From the NCBI GenBank assembly GCA_016287385.1, contig JAEEWM010000004.1, positions 62,001 through 126,000 of the forward strand: a stretch of 64,000 nt of DNA, written 5' to 3'. The position numbers and the translations under genes are program-made. Source of the DNA: Clostridiaceae bacterium (lineage in GTDB: Bacteria > Bacillota > Clostridia > Oscillospirales > Acutalibacteraceae). The notes under the pieces were generated by a model that was given only the letters and a program-made list of their open reading frames with translations, made no database searches and was not told the DNA's origin. Shown one piece after another: positions 27,290 to 34,645 of this stretch. The stretch's first letter is position 1, and each line of letters starts with the position of its first letter.

Positions 27290-27449
27290 AAGAGAACACC
27301 GCACCAAAAGGCACGGTGTTCTCTTTTTGGTGGAGGCGGGGGGAATCGCTACGCCGCAACTGTTGCGGCTACACGCCCACGGACTTTGCAACCGTTCACC
27401 GAAAGGTTGCAATTTGCCTTACGGCAAACCGTCCTTTTCGATTCCCCCC
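27290..27449. repeat. Structured repeat unit 1 (tmRNA-end-like element with terminator copy)
   Basis: The unit has a hairpin AGAGAACACCG/CGGTGTTCTCT (27291-27325), then the core 27328-27449. Read on the minus strand the core opens with GGGGGAATCG and closes with CGATTCCCCCCGCCTCCACCA-type sequence (shown here in two parts: CGATTCCCCCC and GCCTCCACCA), which pair with each other. Inside are three hairpins: TTTGCC/GGCAAA (27413-27428), TTGCAACC/GGTTGCAA (27386-27412) and GCCGCAAC/GTTGCGGC (27353-27369). The end matches the tmRNA 3' end and includes an encoded CCA. No gene is seen here. The period to unit 2 is 175 bases. Confidence 0.85.
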
Positions 27450-27464
27450 TTTTTTGAATAGCAG

Positions 27465-27623
27465 AAAAGAGAACACCGCACAAAAGTACGGCGTTCTCTT
27501 TTTGGTGGAGGCGGGGGGAATCGCTACGCCGCAACTGTTGTGGCTACCCGCCCACGGACTTTGCGACCGTTCACTGAAAGGTCGCAATTTGCCATGCGGC
27601 AAACCGTCCTTTTCGATTCCCCC
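27465..27623. repeat. Structured repeat unit 2
   Basis: Second copy with a core at 27503-27623. It has the same arrangement as unit 1, but the central hairpin is TTGCGACC/GGTCGCAA (27561-27587), a paired change that keeps the stem. The tetraloop between TTTGCC and GGCAAA differs (ATGC instead of TTAC), and the third hairpin has a single G-U change. The preceding terminator-like hairpin AGAGAACACCG/CGGCGTTCTCT has one G-U. This is direct sequence evidence that the folded form is maintained. Confidence 0.85.
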
Positions 27624-27633
27624 TACAAATAGA

Positions 27634-27670
27634 AAGACAACACCGCACCAAAAGGCACGGTGTTGTTTTT
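27634..27670 (-). terminator. Terminator of ssrA
   Basis: On the minus strand a stem ACAACACCG/CGGTGTTGT with an A/T-rich loop begins 3-5 bases after the tmRNA 3' end and is followed by CTTTC. The same hairpin, with compensated base changes, is repeated beside each of the two elements further on. Confidence 0.85.
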
Positions 27671-27672
27671 TG

Positions 27673-28012
27673 TGGAGGCGGGGGGAATCGAACCCCCGTC
27701 CAAAAACCGATTCCCGTCGGCATCTCCGAGCGCAGATATTTGATTAAATTCCCGAAACAGTCACTCAAATATCAAGGCAAAAATTCCGGTAGCCTTTACT
27801 TTATGACGGCAAATAAGGCGATTTACCGTTCACATTTACCGCTGAGTGACGCCCGCAACGGCTCGCGGTCCTTCCGCGCGGACGGCGGCTTAATTAAGCC
27901 GCTTGAGCAACTTTATTGCTGTTGGTTAATTTATAAATGCAGATTTTAAGCGGTTCTGCGCCTCTGCTCGCTTCCGGCGGTTCAAAGTCCCTGTCGAAAC
28001 CTTTACGCCCCC
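27673..28012 (-). ncRNA. ssrA: Transfer-messenger RNA
   Basis: The 5' end GGGGGCG (28012-28006) pairs with CGCCTCC near the 3' end, leaving discriminator A at 27673; CCA is not encoded (CACAA follows). The T-arm GGACGGGGGTTCGATTCCCC and the 5' block GTAAAGGTTTCGACAGGG are diagnostic. A tag reading frame ends at TAA (27896-27894): the best resume codon is AAC at 27923, after TTAACC, giving the tag NSNKVAQAA after the charged alanine. tmRNA rescues stalled ribosomes with SmpB. Its 5' end lies 3 bases after the smpB stop. Confidence 0.95.
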
Positions 28013-28015
28013 AAG

Positions 28016-28474
28016 TTATCTTCGTTGCTCTTTCATTGCTCTCATAATTGCCCTGTCGGCGTCTTTTTTTGCGGCAACGGCGCGTTTATCGTGGAGCTGT
28101 TTGCCGCGGCAAAGACCTAACTCGACCTTGACAAGAGAGCCCTTGAAGTATAAGGACAGAGGGATGAGAGTAAGCCCCTGCTGTTTTATTGTGCCGAGTA
28201 ACCGCATTATCTCGCGTTTGTGCATAAGAAGCTTGCGGTCGCGCGTGGGCAGTTTATTGAAAATATTGCCGTGTTCATAGGGACTGATGTGCATTTGCTT
28301 GATTATCAGTTCGCCCTTACTTATACTGCACCAGGCGTCCTTCAGATTGACGTTGCCGGCGCGCAGTGATTTGACCTCGGTCCCGGAAAGAGAGATGCCG
28401 GCTTCGAAGGTTTCAAGAACAAAGTATTCATGATATGCTTTTTTGTTTTTGGTGATCGTCTTGACGTTATCCAA
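28016..28474 (-). CDS. smpB: SsrA-binding protein SmpB
   Basis: A 152-residue OB-fold protein that binds tmRNA and places it in the stalled ribosome. Signature blocks are NKKAYHEYFVLETFEAGI, GTEVKSLRAGNVNLKDAW, and the basic C-terminal tail that enters the mRNA channel (KKDADRAIMRAMKEQRR). It directly abuts ssrA, so both are probably on one primary transcript, with the tmRNA 5' end cut out by RNase P. Confidence 0.96.
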   Translation of the reverse strand: MDNVKTITKNKKAYHEYFVLETFEAGISLSGTEVKSLRAGNVNLKDAWCSISKGELIIKQMHISPYEHGNIFNKLPTRDRKLLMHKREIMRLLGTIKQQGLTLIPLSLYFKGSLVKVELGLCRGKQLHDKRAVAAKKDADRAIMRAMKEQRR

Positions 28475-28509
28475 AGCAAGCCCTCCTTTCGGCGGTATTG
28501 AAACTCGTT

Positions 28510-28725
28510 TTACAGAGTGAAATCTTCCGGACTGTAATCTTTGCCGATACCGGCACTGTCCGGAGTCCGTTTAAGCGGGTCGTATTTGTATTTGCGGCAA
28601 CAGTCAAGCGAAGACGTTACGCCGCGCTTTTTGCAAAACACCTCGTCGGTATAATCGGACTTTCTGCCGTGAATACACCAGGCGCATGACTTTTTAAGGT
28701 TTTTATCAAACATTTTTCCGGACAT
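28510..28725 (-). CDS. Small Cys-rich protein of unknown function
   Basis: A 71-residue protein, not recognised. Six cysteines are arranged as CAWCIHG, VFCKKRG and DCCRKYKYDP, a pattern that suggests metal binding. ATG 28725 is chosen because AAGGTG precedes it; an in-frame ATG at 28749 overlaps the upstream gene. It sits between ylbJ and smpB on the same strand. Similar short CxxC proteins appear in other Clostridia, but I cannot assign a family. Confidence 0.65.
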   Translation of the reverse strand: MSGKMFDKNLKKSCAWCIHGRKSDYTDEVFCKKRGVTSSLDCCRKYKYDPLKRTPDSAGIGKDYSPEDFTL

Positions 28726-28745
28726 TAAAATCACCTTGCGTACTA

Positions 28746-29765
28746 TCATATCACATCTTTCAGTAAATTTCCAGTATGATTTTTACTGCTGATGCTCACA
28801 AGCAGCAGAAGTATCATAACAAGCATCGAAAAAGCGAGCGCATATCCGGAGCTGTCAGCCGTAAAGCACACGTCACCGGCGTTGCCGAGCGTCTGTACCG
28901 CCGTACCGGATATTTTCATAATGAGCACGGTCATAATGTAACTTAACGTGCCGTGCGCCGTCCTTATGACGGCGAACCTGAAAAGACTTGTTTTTTCCTG
29001 GGATAAGACCTGCATCCAGACGCAGAAACCGGAGAAGCCGAGTAAAAACGAAATATAATATATGTTACGGGAGCGTGAAATCGCGGTTGTCACTTCAAAC
29101 AGATTAATCAAAAAGGCAAGACTGCTGCCGGTTGAAAAACGTTCTGCAAACGCCCCGCCAACCGAAAACACAACTACAAACGCGCAGATATAAATCGTGG
29201 CGTTTGCGGCGGCGTGCACACTGTAAACAAAATTATCAAACGCCGGCATACCGCGCATTTTTGCACCGACGGTTTTTGTAAACAGAAGCTTATGATTAAA
29301 GATAAACGTTAGAATAACTGATGAGAGAATATGCGAAATAAGCAGTATATAACCAAGATTTTTATCTCCCAAAATGCCGGTACCTATTGCCGATACAATA
29401 AACGACGGCCCGGCGTTTACGCAAAACGGGAGCAGTTTTTCTGCGTTCGCGCCGCTTATATCTCCGCTGTTTTTTAATTCGCTTATCAGTTTTGCGCCGA
29501 TGGGATAGCCGCCTAAAAGCGATAATACATAAAGAATTAACATTTTATGCCTTGAATTTCCGAATACGCCCGTGCCTACAAGAAAAATTACCGGTACCGC
29601 GAAAGGAAAAACAGCGGGCACAAGTATATCGGCGCTCAGTTTCAGACCTTCGAGCGCGCCCTTTGCCGACACCCGCGGCAGAATTATCAGCATTGCTACG
29701 AATAATATTGCCGCGGCGGCGGATAAATAATCAAAAAACCGTGTTTTATGCGACGTAAAAATCAC
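28746..29765 (-). CDS. ylbJ: YlbJ-like sporulation membrane protein
   Basis: A 339-residue protein with about eight membrane segments and the nucleoside-recognition (Gate) pattern of YlbJ: PAVFPFAVPVIFLVGTGVFG, SLLGGYPIGAKLISEL and LPFCVNAGPSFIVSAIGTG. In Bacillus, YlbJ is made in the mother cell under sigma-E and is needed for heat-resistant spores. It is divergent from yqfC, another mother-cell gene, with about 80 bases between them. The gene following it on the minus strand is the Cys-rich small protein. Confidence 0.82.
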   Translation of the reverse strand: MIFTSHKTRFFDYLSAAAAILFVAMLIILPRVSAKGALEGLKLSADILVPAVFPFAVPVIFLVGTGVFGNSRHKMLILYVLSLLGGYPIGAKLISELKNSGDISGANAEKLLPFCVNAGPSFIVSAIGTGILGDKNLGYILLISHILSSVILTFIFNHKLLFTKTVGAKMRGMPAFDNFVYSVHAAANATIYICAFVVVFSVGGAFAERFSTGSSLAFLINLFEVTTAISRSRNIYYISFLLGFSGFCVWMQVLSQEKTSLFRFAVIRTAHGTLSYIMTVLIMKISGTAVQTLGNAGDVCFTADSSGYALAFSMLVMILLLLVSISSKNHTGNLLKDVI

Positions 29766-29799
29766 CCTTAAAATGATATGATATCCGCATTATTATAAT

Positions 29800-29827
29800 G
29801 ATATTTTCATACTCTTAAACATATGAT
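29800..29827 (+). promoter_or_regulatory. Sigma-E-like promoter of yqfC-yqfD
   Basis: GATATT (29800-29805) and CATATGAT (29820-29827) are separated by 14 bases, close to the mother-cell sigma-E consensus (ATATT, then CATA--T). The leader would be about 12 bases. In Bacillus subtilis yqfC-yqfD are sigma-E genes, which agrees. Confidence 0.5.
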
Positions 29828-29845
29828 TTACGGGGATGATTTTTC

Positions 29846-30142
29846 TTGGCAAGGTTTAAGTTCAAATCAAAAAGCAAAAAGGGGAAAATAAGACTCTTTA
29901 ACAGTGAAGAAGCACAAAAACAGTTGAAAATAGGCGGGTCGAGAATCGAAATGCTGTCTAACCGTGAAATATCGGTAGACGGTTGCCGGCAGATACTCGA
30001 ATATAACGATTTATACGTTAAAATCAAAATATCCGAGGGCGAGCTGATAATAGGCGGTAAATTGCTCGATATACCTGTTTTTGACGGTCCGCAGATTAAG
30101 ATTTCGGGCGTAATCGGTTCGGTAGAATTCAATGTAAGGTGA
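29846..30142 (+). CDS. yqfC: YabP/YqfC-family sporulation protein
   Basis: A 98-residue YabP/YqfC protein: after a basic N-terminus the core has GSRIEMLSNREISVDGCR, EYNDLYVKIKISEGELII and ISGVIGSVEF. YqfC is made during sporulation, but its molecular task is unknown. It begins with TTG, 14 bases after GGGG; an overlapping ATG at 29836 is in another frame. The gene ends 4 bases before yqfD. Confidence 0.85.
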   Translation: MARFKFKSKSKKGKIRLFNSEEAQKQLKIGGSRIEMLSNREISVDGCRQILEYNDLYVKIKISEGELIIGGKLLDIPVFDGPQIKISGVIGSVEFNVR

Positions 30143-30146
30143 AGAT

Positions 30147-31313
30147 ATGATTATCCGGCTTTTAAGGTATATACGCGGGTATCTTGATATACGTTTTGAA
30201 GGGGCGTATTCCGAAAAAATACTGAGCGCTCTCGCACAGGCAAAGATTCCGGTCTGGCGGCTCAGATATCTTTCAGGTACGATTTACGGCAGTATTTTTG
30301 CAAAAGACTTCCGCAAGCTTTTTACGTTGCGCAAAAAAATCGGCGTTAAAATACATATTGATAAAAAACACGGGTTCCCGTTTGTTGCCCGCAGATACAA
30401 AAGGCGTGCGGGGTTTGCGGCGGGGGCGGCGCTGTTCTTCGCGATATTAAAATTTCTTTCGGGCTTTGTATGGATTATAAACGTCCAGGGCAACGTAAGA
30501 GTAAGTACGGCACAGATTATTAAATCGCTTCAAAGCGTTGGGGTCCGCGAAGAAATGAGAAAATCGGATATCGACCCTCAAAAAATGGCGCAGGAGCTGA
30601 TACTTTCACGCAACGATATTGCATGGGCTTCGCTTAACATAGAGGGGTGTGTTCTTAACGTAAACGTGACCGAGATTAAAGAAAAAACCGGGGCAAACAG
30701 CGATAGCCCGACAAATCTTATCGCCGCAAAAGACGGAATAATAAGGAAGATAGACGCCGTCGCGGGCAACGTGCGTGTCAGGGTAGGTGAAAACGTTCAT
30801 AAAGGCGACGTGATGGTTTCAGGCATAATCGAAAATATGAGCGGTACCGAATTCGTCAGAAGCAACGCGCGGATAATAGCGCAGGTTGAGGAAACATACA
30901 CTGAAAAAATGAATTATTCCAAAACGGTTTCGGTAAAAACCGGCAATTCTCGCAAAGAAGTCGCCTTAAAACTTCTGGGCGTTAAGGTGCCGCTTTATCT
31001 GGCAAGAGCCACCCCGGCCGCCGAAGTATCCTGCAAAGTTGTACATAAGCGTCTTTTCGGCAGGAGGATACCGTTTACCGTTTACGAAAAGACATTATAT
31101 TTTACCGCGGAGCAAAAGACGGTATACAGTGAGGAAAAATTAAAAGAACTGTTGACGGAGAATCTTAACGTATTTCTTGAAAAAGAAAAAATTGACGGAT
31201 ATATTCCTACCGGTACTGAGTTTATAACCGACAGCGAGGGCGTAACCGTCCGTCACAGGTATCTGTGTGATAAAAATATCGCCCTTGAAAGCAAAATAAT
31301 AGTGGGACAATAA
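30147..31313 (+). CDS. yqfD: Sporulation protein YqfD
   Basis: A 388-residue single-pass membrane protein of the YqfD family. A basic N-terminal domain is followed by one membrane segment near residue 92-112 (AGAALFFAILKFLSGFVW), then a long extracytoplasmic domain with the block DIAWASLNIEGCVLNVNVTE and ENVHKGDVMVSGIIE. Together with yqfC it belongs to the sporulation cluster upstream of phoH in Firmicutes, and the same order is seen here. Confidence 0.88.
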   Translation: MIIRLLRYIRGYLDIRFEGAYSEKILSALAQAKIPVWRLRYLSGTIYGSIFAKDFRKLFTLRKKIGVKIHIDKKHGFPFVARRYKRRAGFAAGAALFFAILKFLSGFVWIINVQGNVRVSTAQIIKSLQSVGVREEMRKSDIDPQKMAQELILSRNDIAWASLNIEGCVLNVNVTEIKEKTGANSDSPTNLIAAKDGIIRKIDAVAGNVRVRVGENVHKGDVMVSGIIENMSGTEFVRSNARIIAQVEETYTEKMNYSKTVSVKTGNSRKEVALKLLGVKVPLYLARATPAAEVSCKVVHKRLFGRRIPFTVYEKTLYFTAEQKTVYSEEKLKELLTENLNVFLEKEKIDGYIPTGTEFITDSEGVTVRHRYLCDKNIALESKIIVGQ

Positions 31314-31314
31314 A

Positions 31315-31343
31315 TTGACAAAGATATAATAATCAAGTATAAT
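31315..31343 (+). promoter_or_regulatory. Consensus promoter of the phoH operon
   Basis: TTGACA (31315-31320), 17 bases, TATAAT (31338-31343). It overlaps the yqfD stop region and gives phoH-ybeY-era its own vegetative transcription, independent of the sporulation promoter upstream. Confidence 0.85.
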
Positions 31344-31370
31344 TGTAAAAAAAGTCCGGGAGATGTACAT

Positions 31371-32351
31371 TTGGATAAAACAATAGATGTCGGCAGGGTC
31401 GAACAGCTTATAAGTTTGTTCGGTAATTTCGATGAGAACGTAAAAATCCTTGAAAAGCAATACGGCGTGAAAATCACTTCGCATTCGGGCAGCATTAAAG
31501 CTAGCGGGGAAGAGGTTGCGGTTTCAAAGGCGGTGCGCGCCTTAAACTGTCTGCTTGCCATGGTTGAAAAAGGCGAGAGTATAACGCCCATACGCGTTGA
31601 TTTTGCCATAAATACCGTTGAGGACGGGGAAGACGATAAAATAGCGTCCGTGCTTGATTCCGACTGTATATGCGTCACCTCAAAGGGTAAACCGATTAAG
31701 CCAAAAACGCTTGGCCAGAAAAAGTACGTTGACGCCATCGCGAAAAACACCGTAACGCTTGGTATCGGTCCCGCCGGCACAGGCAAGACCTACCTTGCCG
31801 TCGCACAGGCGGTAGCGGCTTTCAGAGCAAAAAGTGTCAGCAGAATAGTGCTGACTCGCCCGGCTGTTGAGGCAGGGGAGAGACTCGGCTTTCTGCCGGG
31901 TGACCTGCAACAGAAAATAGACCCGTATCTGCGTCCGCTTTACGACGCGCTGTTTGAAATGCTCGGTCCCGAAAATTTCCAGAAGTGTCATGAACGCGGC
32001 GATATTGAAGTAGCGCCGCTCGCGTATATGCGCGGCAGGACGCTTGACGACAGTTTTATTATACTTGACGAGGCGCAAAACACAACAAACGAACAGATGA
32101 AAATGTTTTTGACCCGTCTCGGCTTTAATTCAAAAGCCGTGGTTACCGGCGATATTACCCAGATAGACCTGCCTGACGGCAAATGTTCAGGTCTTAAAAC
32201 CGCCATGAAAATACTGAAAGATATTGATGATATCGCGGTCATAACGCTTTCGGGGAAGGACGTTGTCCGGCACAGACTCGTACAGGAGATAATAAAAGCT
32301 TATGAAAAGCACGGAGGAGAAAATGTCCGTAAAAGTAGCAATATACGATAA
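31371..32351 (+). CDS. phoH: PhoH-family ATPase
   Basis: A 326-residue PhoH protein. An N-terminal KH-like segment is followed by the nucleotide-binding core: Walker A GIGPAGTGKTYLAV (about residue 142), RPAVEAGERLGFLPGDLQQK, and Walker B FIILDEAQNTT. PhoH proteins are thought to act on RNA with YbeY. It starts at TTG 31371 with GGGAG eight bases upstream; the nearby ATG at 31363 is out of frame. Its 3' end overlaps ybeY by 29 bases. Confidence 0.93.
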   Translation: MDKTIDVGRVEQLISLFGNFDENVKILEKQYGVKITSHSGSIKASGEEVAVSKAVRALNCLLAMVEKGESITPIRVDFAINTVEDGEDDKIASVLDSDCICVTSKGKPIKPKTLGQKKYVDAIAKNTVTLGIGPAGTGKTYLAVAQAVAAFRAKSVSRIVLTRPAVEAGERLGFLPGDLQQKIDPYLRPLYDALFEMLGPENFQKCHERGDIEVAPLAYMRGRTLDDSFIILDEAQNTTNEQMKMFLTRLGFNSKAVVTGDITQIDLPDGKCSGLKTAMKILKDIDDIAVITLSGKDVVRHRLVQEIIKAYEKHGGENVRKSSNIR

Positions 32352-32799
32352 GCAGAAGAAAATGAAAATCACCGCTGACCTTCGCCGCCTGATACGAAAA
32401 GCGTGCGCGGCAACCCTTAAAGCGGAGGGCTTTAAGGGCGACGCGGAAATCGATGTTTCAATAGTGGATGATGATGTGATACGCGAAATCAACCGCGAAT
32501 GCCGTAATATTGATTCCGCGACCGACGTACTGTCGTTTCCGCTCGGCGACGGCGGCGTGTACGACGTTGACCCGGCTACCGGCGCGTATATGCTCGGCGA
32601 TATGGTTTTGTCGGCGGAGCACGCCGCGGTGCAGGCGCAGCTTTACGGTCACGGTATTGAGCGCGAAACCGCTTATCTTACCGTCCATTCGGTTTTGCAC
32701 CTTTTGGGATACGACCATGTGCACGGTGACGCTGAAAAAGCCGTTATGCGTGAAAAGGAAGAGCAAATTATGAAAATCCTAAACCTGGAAAGGGACTGA
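32323..32799 (+). CDS. ybeY: Endoribonuclease YbeY, rRNA maturation factor
   Basis: A 158-residue YbeY protein with the zinc triad HSVLHLLGYDH (H3XH5XH type). It acts on 16S rRNA 3' processing and ribosome quality control. ATG 32323 follows GGAGGAGAAA, better than ATG 32302, which would lengthen the overlap with phoH. The diacylglycerol kinase and cytidine deaminase genes that lie between ybeY and era in Bacillus are missing here. Confidence 0.95.
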   Translation: MSVKVAIYDKQKKMKITADLRRLIRKACAATLKAEGFKGDAEIDVSIVDDDVIREINRECRNIDSATDVLSFPLGDGGVYDVDPATGAYMLGDMVLSAEHAAVQAQLYGHGIERETAYLTVHSVLHLLGYDHVHGDAEKAVMREKEEQIMKILNLERD

Positions 32800-32801
32800 A
32801 A

Positions 32802-33731
32802 ATGGCAAAAAAATCAGCGTTCATTGCTTTGATCGGCAGGGCGAATGTCGGAAAATCATCACTGCTTAATTCGATGATAGGTCAAAAGGTTGCCATTGTT
32901 TCGGATAAGCCGCAGACTACCCGCACGAGGATTATGGGTATTATTACAAAAGGCGACGACCAGTACGTTTTCATAGATACTCCCGGTTTCCATAAGCCGA
33001 AAAATCTCCTTGACGACCGTATGAATAAGGCGATAACCGGCGGTATGGGTGACGTTGACGCCGCGGTGCTTGTTGCCGACGCCGCGCCTGCTTTTAAGTT
33101 TGATCCCGATAACCTTCCCGCAGCTGAAACTGTACTGCTCGACAATATCGTTTCACGCGGGCTGCCTTGCATACTTGTTATCAATAAAATTGATTTATTG
33201 CCGGAAAAGGACAAGCTTTTTGAAATAATATCGGCATATACCGCAAAATACAGCTTTAAGGCGGTAGTGCCGCTTTCGGCAAAAACGGGCGACGGTACCG
33301 ACATTCTCCTGAACGAACTGAAAGGATACTTAAAACCCTCGCCGCATTATTTTTCGGACGGCGATTTTACCGACCAACCCGAAAGAGTCATAGTATCCGA
33401 GTTGATACGTGAAAAACTCCTGCGGCTTTTAAGTCATGAAGTGCCTCACGGTATAGCCGTAGATATCGAACGGTTCTTTGAAACCGACGGTAAAAACGGC
33501 GAACCGTTGGTAAACGTCGACGCCGTCATTATTTGCGAGCGTGAGTCGCACAAGGGCATTATTATCGGCAAAAACGGCAGTATGCTCAAACGGGCCGGCA
33601 GTATGGCGCGACGTGATATAGAGGAGTTTTTCGGCACAAAGGTTGCTCTGAAACTCTGGGTAAAGGTAAAAGAAGACTGGCGCAACAGGCAAAGCGTTAT
33701 AAAATCGCTCGGTCTTGACAGTTTGTCTTAA
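32802..33731 (+). CDS. era: GTPase Era
   Basis: A 309-residue GTPase with G1 GRANVGKSS, G3 DTPGF and G4 INKID in the N-terminal domain, and a C-terminal KH domain with IICERESHKGIIIGKNGSML. Era binds the 3' end of 16S rRNA in 30S assembly. The usual GRPNVGKST is GRANVGKSS here. It begins 2 bases after ybeY, in the conserved phoH-ybeY-era order. Confidence 0.96.
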   Translation: MAKKSAFIALIGRANVGKSSLLNSMIGQKVAIVSDKPQTTRTRIMGIITKGDDQYVFIDTPGFHKPKNLLDDRMNKAITGGMGDVDAAVLVADAAPAFKFDPDNLPAAETVLLDNIVSRGLPCILVINKIDLLPEKDKLFEIISAYTAKYSFKAVVPLSAKTGDGTDILLNELKGYLKPSPHYFSDGDFTDQPERVIVSELIREKLLRLLSHEVPHGIAVDIERFFETDGKNGEPLVNVDAVIICERESHKGIIIGKNGSMLKRAGSMARRDIEEFFGTKVALKLWVKVKEDWRNRQSVIKSLGLDSLS

Positions 33732-33792
33732 ATTTCCTCATATAAGTGCTTCGATTTTGCAAACAATTATTTTGTGAAACGGGGTGCTTGTT

Positions 33793-33954
33793 TTGGATGC
33801 GCAAAAATATTGGTTAAAGTTTATTATGTCCGGTAAAGCGGAGGACTATTTGAAATACGCCGACGCTGTAAAAGGACGAACAGAAAGGACGGCGGAGGGA
33901 GATTCGCTTTTCAACGGACGCACTGGTGATAAAGGAAAACAGTATCGGGGATAA
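33793..33954 (+). CDS. YqzL-like small protein
   Basis: A 53-codon frame between era and recO, the position of yqzL in Bacillus. The first half (KYWLKFIMSGKAEDYLKYA) has the YqzL pattern W-F-G-YL-Y. It starts at TTG with GGGGTG upstream. Its last 53 bases overlap recO in another frame, longer than the usual abutting arrangement, so the true end or the recO start may be affected by a sequence error. Function unknown. Confidence 0.6.
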   Translation: MDAQKYWLKFIMSGKAEDYLKYADAVKGRTERTAEGDSLFNGRTGDKGKQYRG

Positions 33955-34636
33955 TGATCGGCTTTTGACCCTTTTTACACGTGACAGCGGTGTAATAAGG
34001 GCTTTTGCCGTCGGTGCCAAAAGCATAAAAAGCCGTAGGGGAAGCGCAACGGGTCTTCTTTCATATTCAAACTTTTTACTGGAAAAGAAAGGCGATACAT
34101 ATAAGGTAATAGAGGCGACGGCAAACAAAGTGTTTTTCGGCGCGGGGTGCGACGTAGTGACGCTTACGGTAGCACAGTATTTTTGCGAGCTCTGCGCGTA
34201 TTTTGAACCGCACGACGATTCCGCCGAGCCGTTTTTGCGTCTTGTGCTCAATTCGCTTTATTTTTTGATAGATAAAAAACGCGATCCGGCGCTCATCAAG
34301 GCGATTACGGAACTCAGAATATGCTGTATTTCGGGTTATGCGCCAAGTCTTGTAGCTTGTGACGGCTGCGGAAAATTTGAAGATAAGACAATGTATTTTA
34401 AGCTTGATGACGGTATGCTTTTCTGCGAGGATTGCAAAAAGGATAACTGTGTAAAACTCAGTCGCACCGTGCTCGACGCGATGCGGCATATTGTTTTTTC
34501 CGATATAAATAATCTATACGCCTTCAATATACCTGAAAAAGACGCGAAAGCGCTTGAAAAAATAACCGAAAAATACATAGTATTCCAGTCGGAGCACAGA
34601 TTTTCAACACTTGATTTTTATCACTCGGTAAATTAG
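33902..34636 (+). CDS. recO: DNA repair protein RecO
   Basis: RecO mediates RecA loading at gaps. The N-terminal OB fold is recognisable from TDALVIKENSIGDNDRLL, and the C-terminal domain has a zinc-site pattern CDGCGKFE and FCEDC. The conserved OB sequence starts before the first usual start codon: in this frame a stop lies at 33869 and no ATG, GTG or TTG occurs until GTG 33926, which would delete TDAL. The only candidate at the conserved position is ATT 33902, two bases after GGAGGGAG. I give that as the start; see findings. It is followed 9 bases later by mutS2. Confidence 0.85.
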   Translation: MRFSTDALVIKENSIGDNDRLLTLFTRDSGVIRAFAVGAKSIKSRRGSATGLLSYSNFLLEKKGDTYKVIEATANKVFFGAGCDVVTLTVAQYFCELCAYFEPHDDSAEPFLRLVLNSLYFLIDKKRDPALIKAITELRICCISGYAPSLVACDGCGKFEDKTMYFKLDDGMLFCEDCKKDNCVKLSRTVLDAMRHIVFSDINNLYAFNIPEKDAKALEKITEKYIVFQSEHRFSTLDFYHSVN

Positions 34637-34645
34637 GAGAATAAA

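Noticed and set aside
27286..27690. attL/attR of an integrated element at the ssrA 3' end
   Set aside because: tmRNA genes are common integration targets, but no integrase or phage gene is present and the copies are only 175 bases apart, so an integrated island is not supported.
27136..27747. 203-residue open frame running through the structured repeats
   Set aside because: It crosses two repeats and the ssrA 3' end, is rich in Arg/Pro of low complexity, and has no ribosome-binding site; it is a by-product of the repeats.
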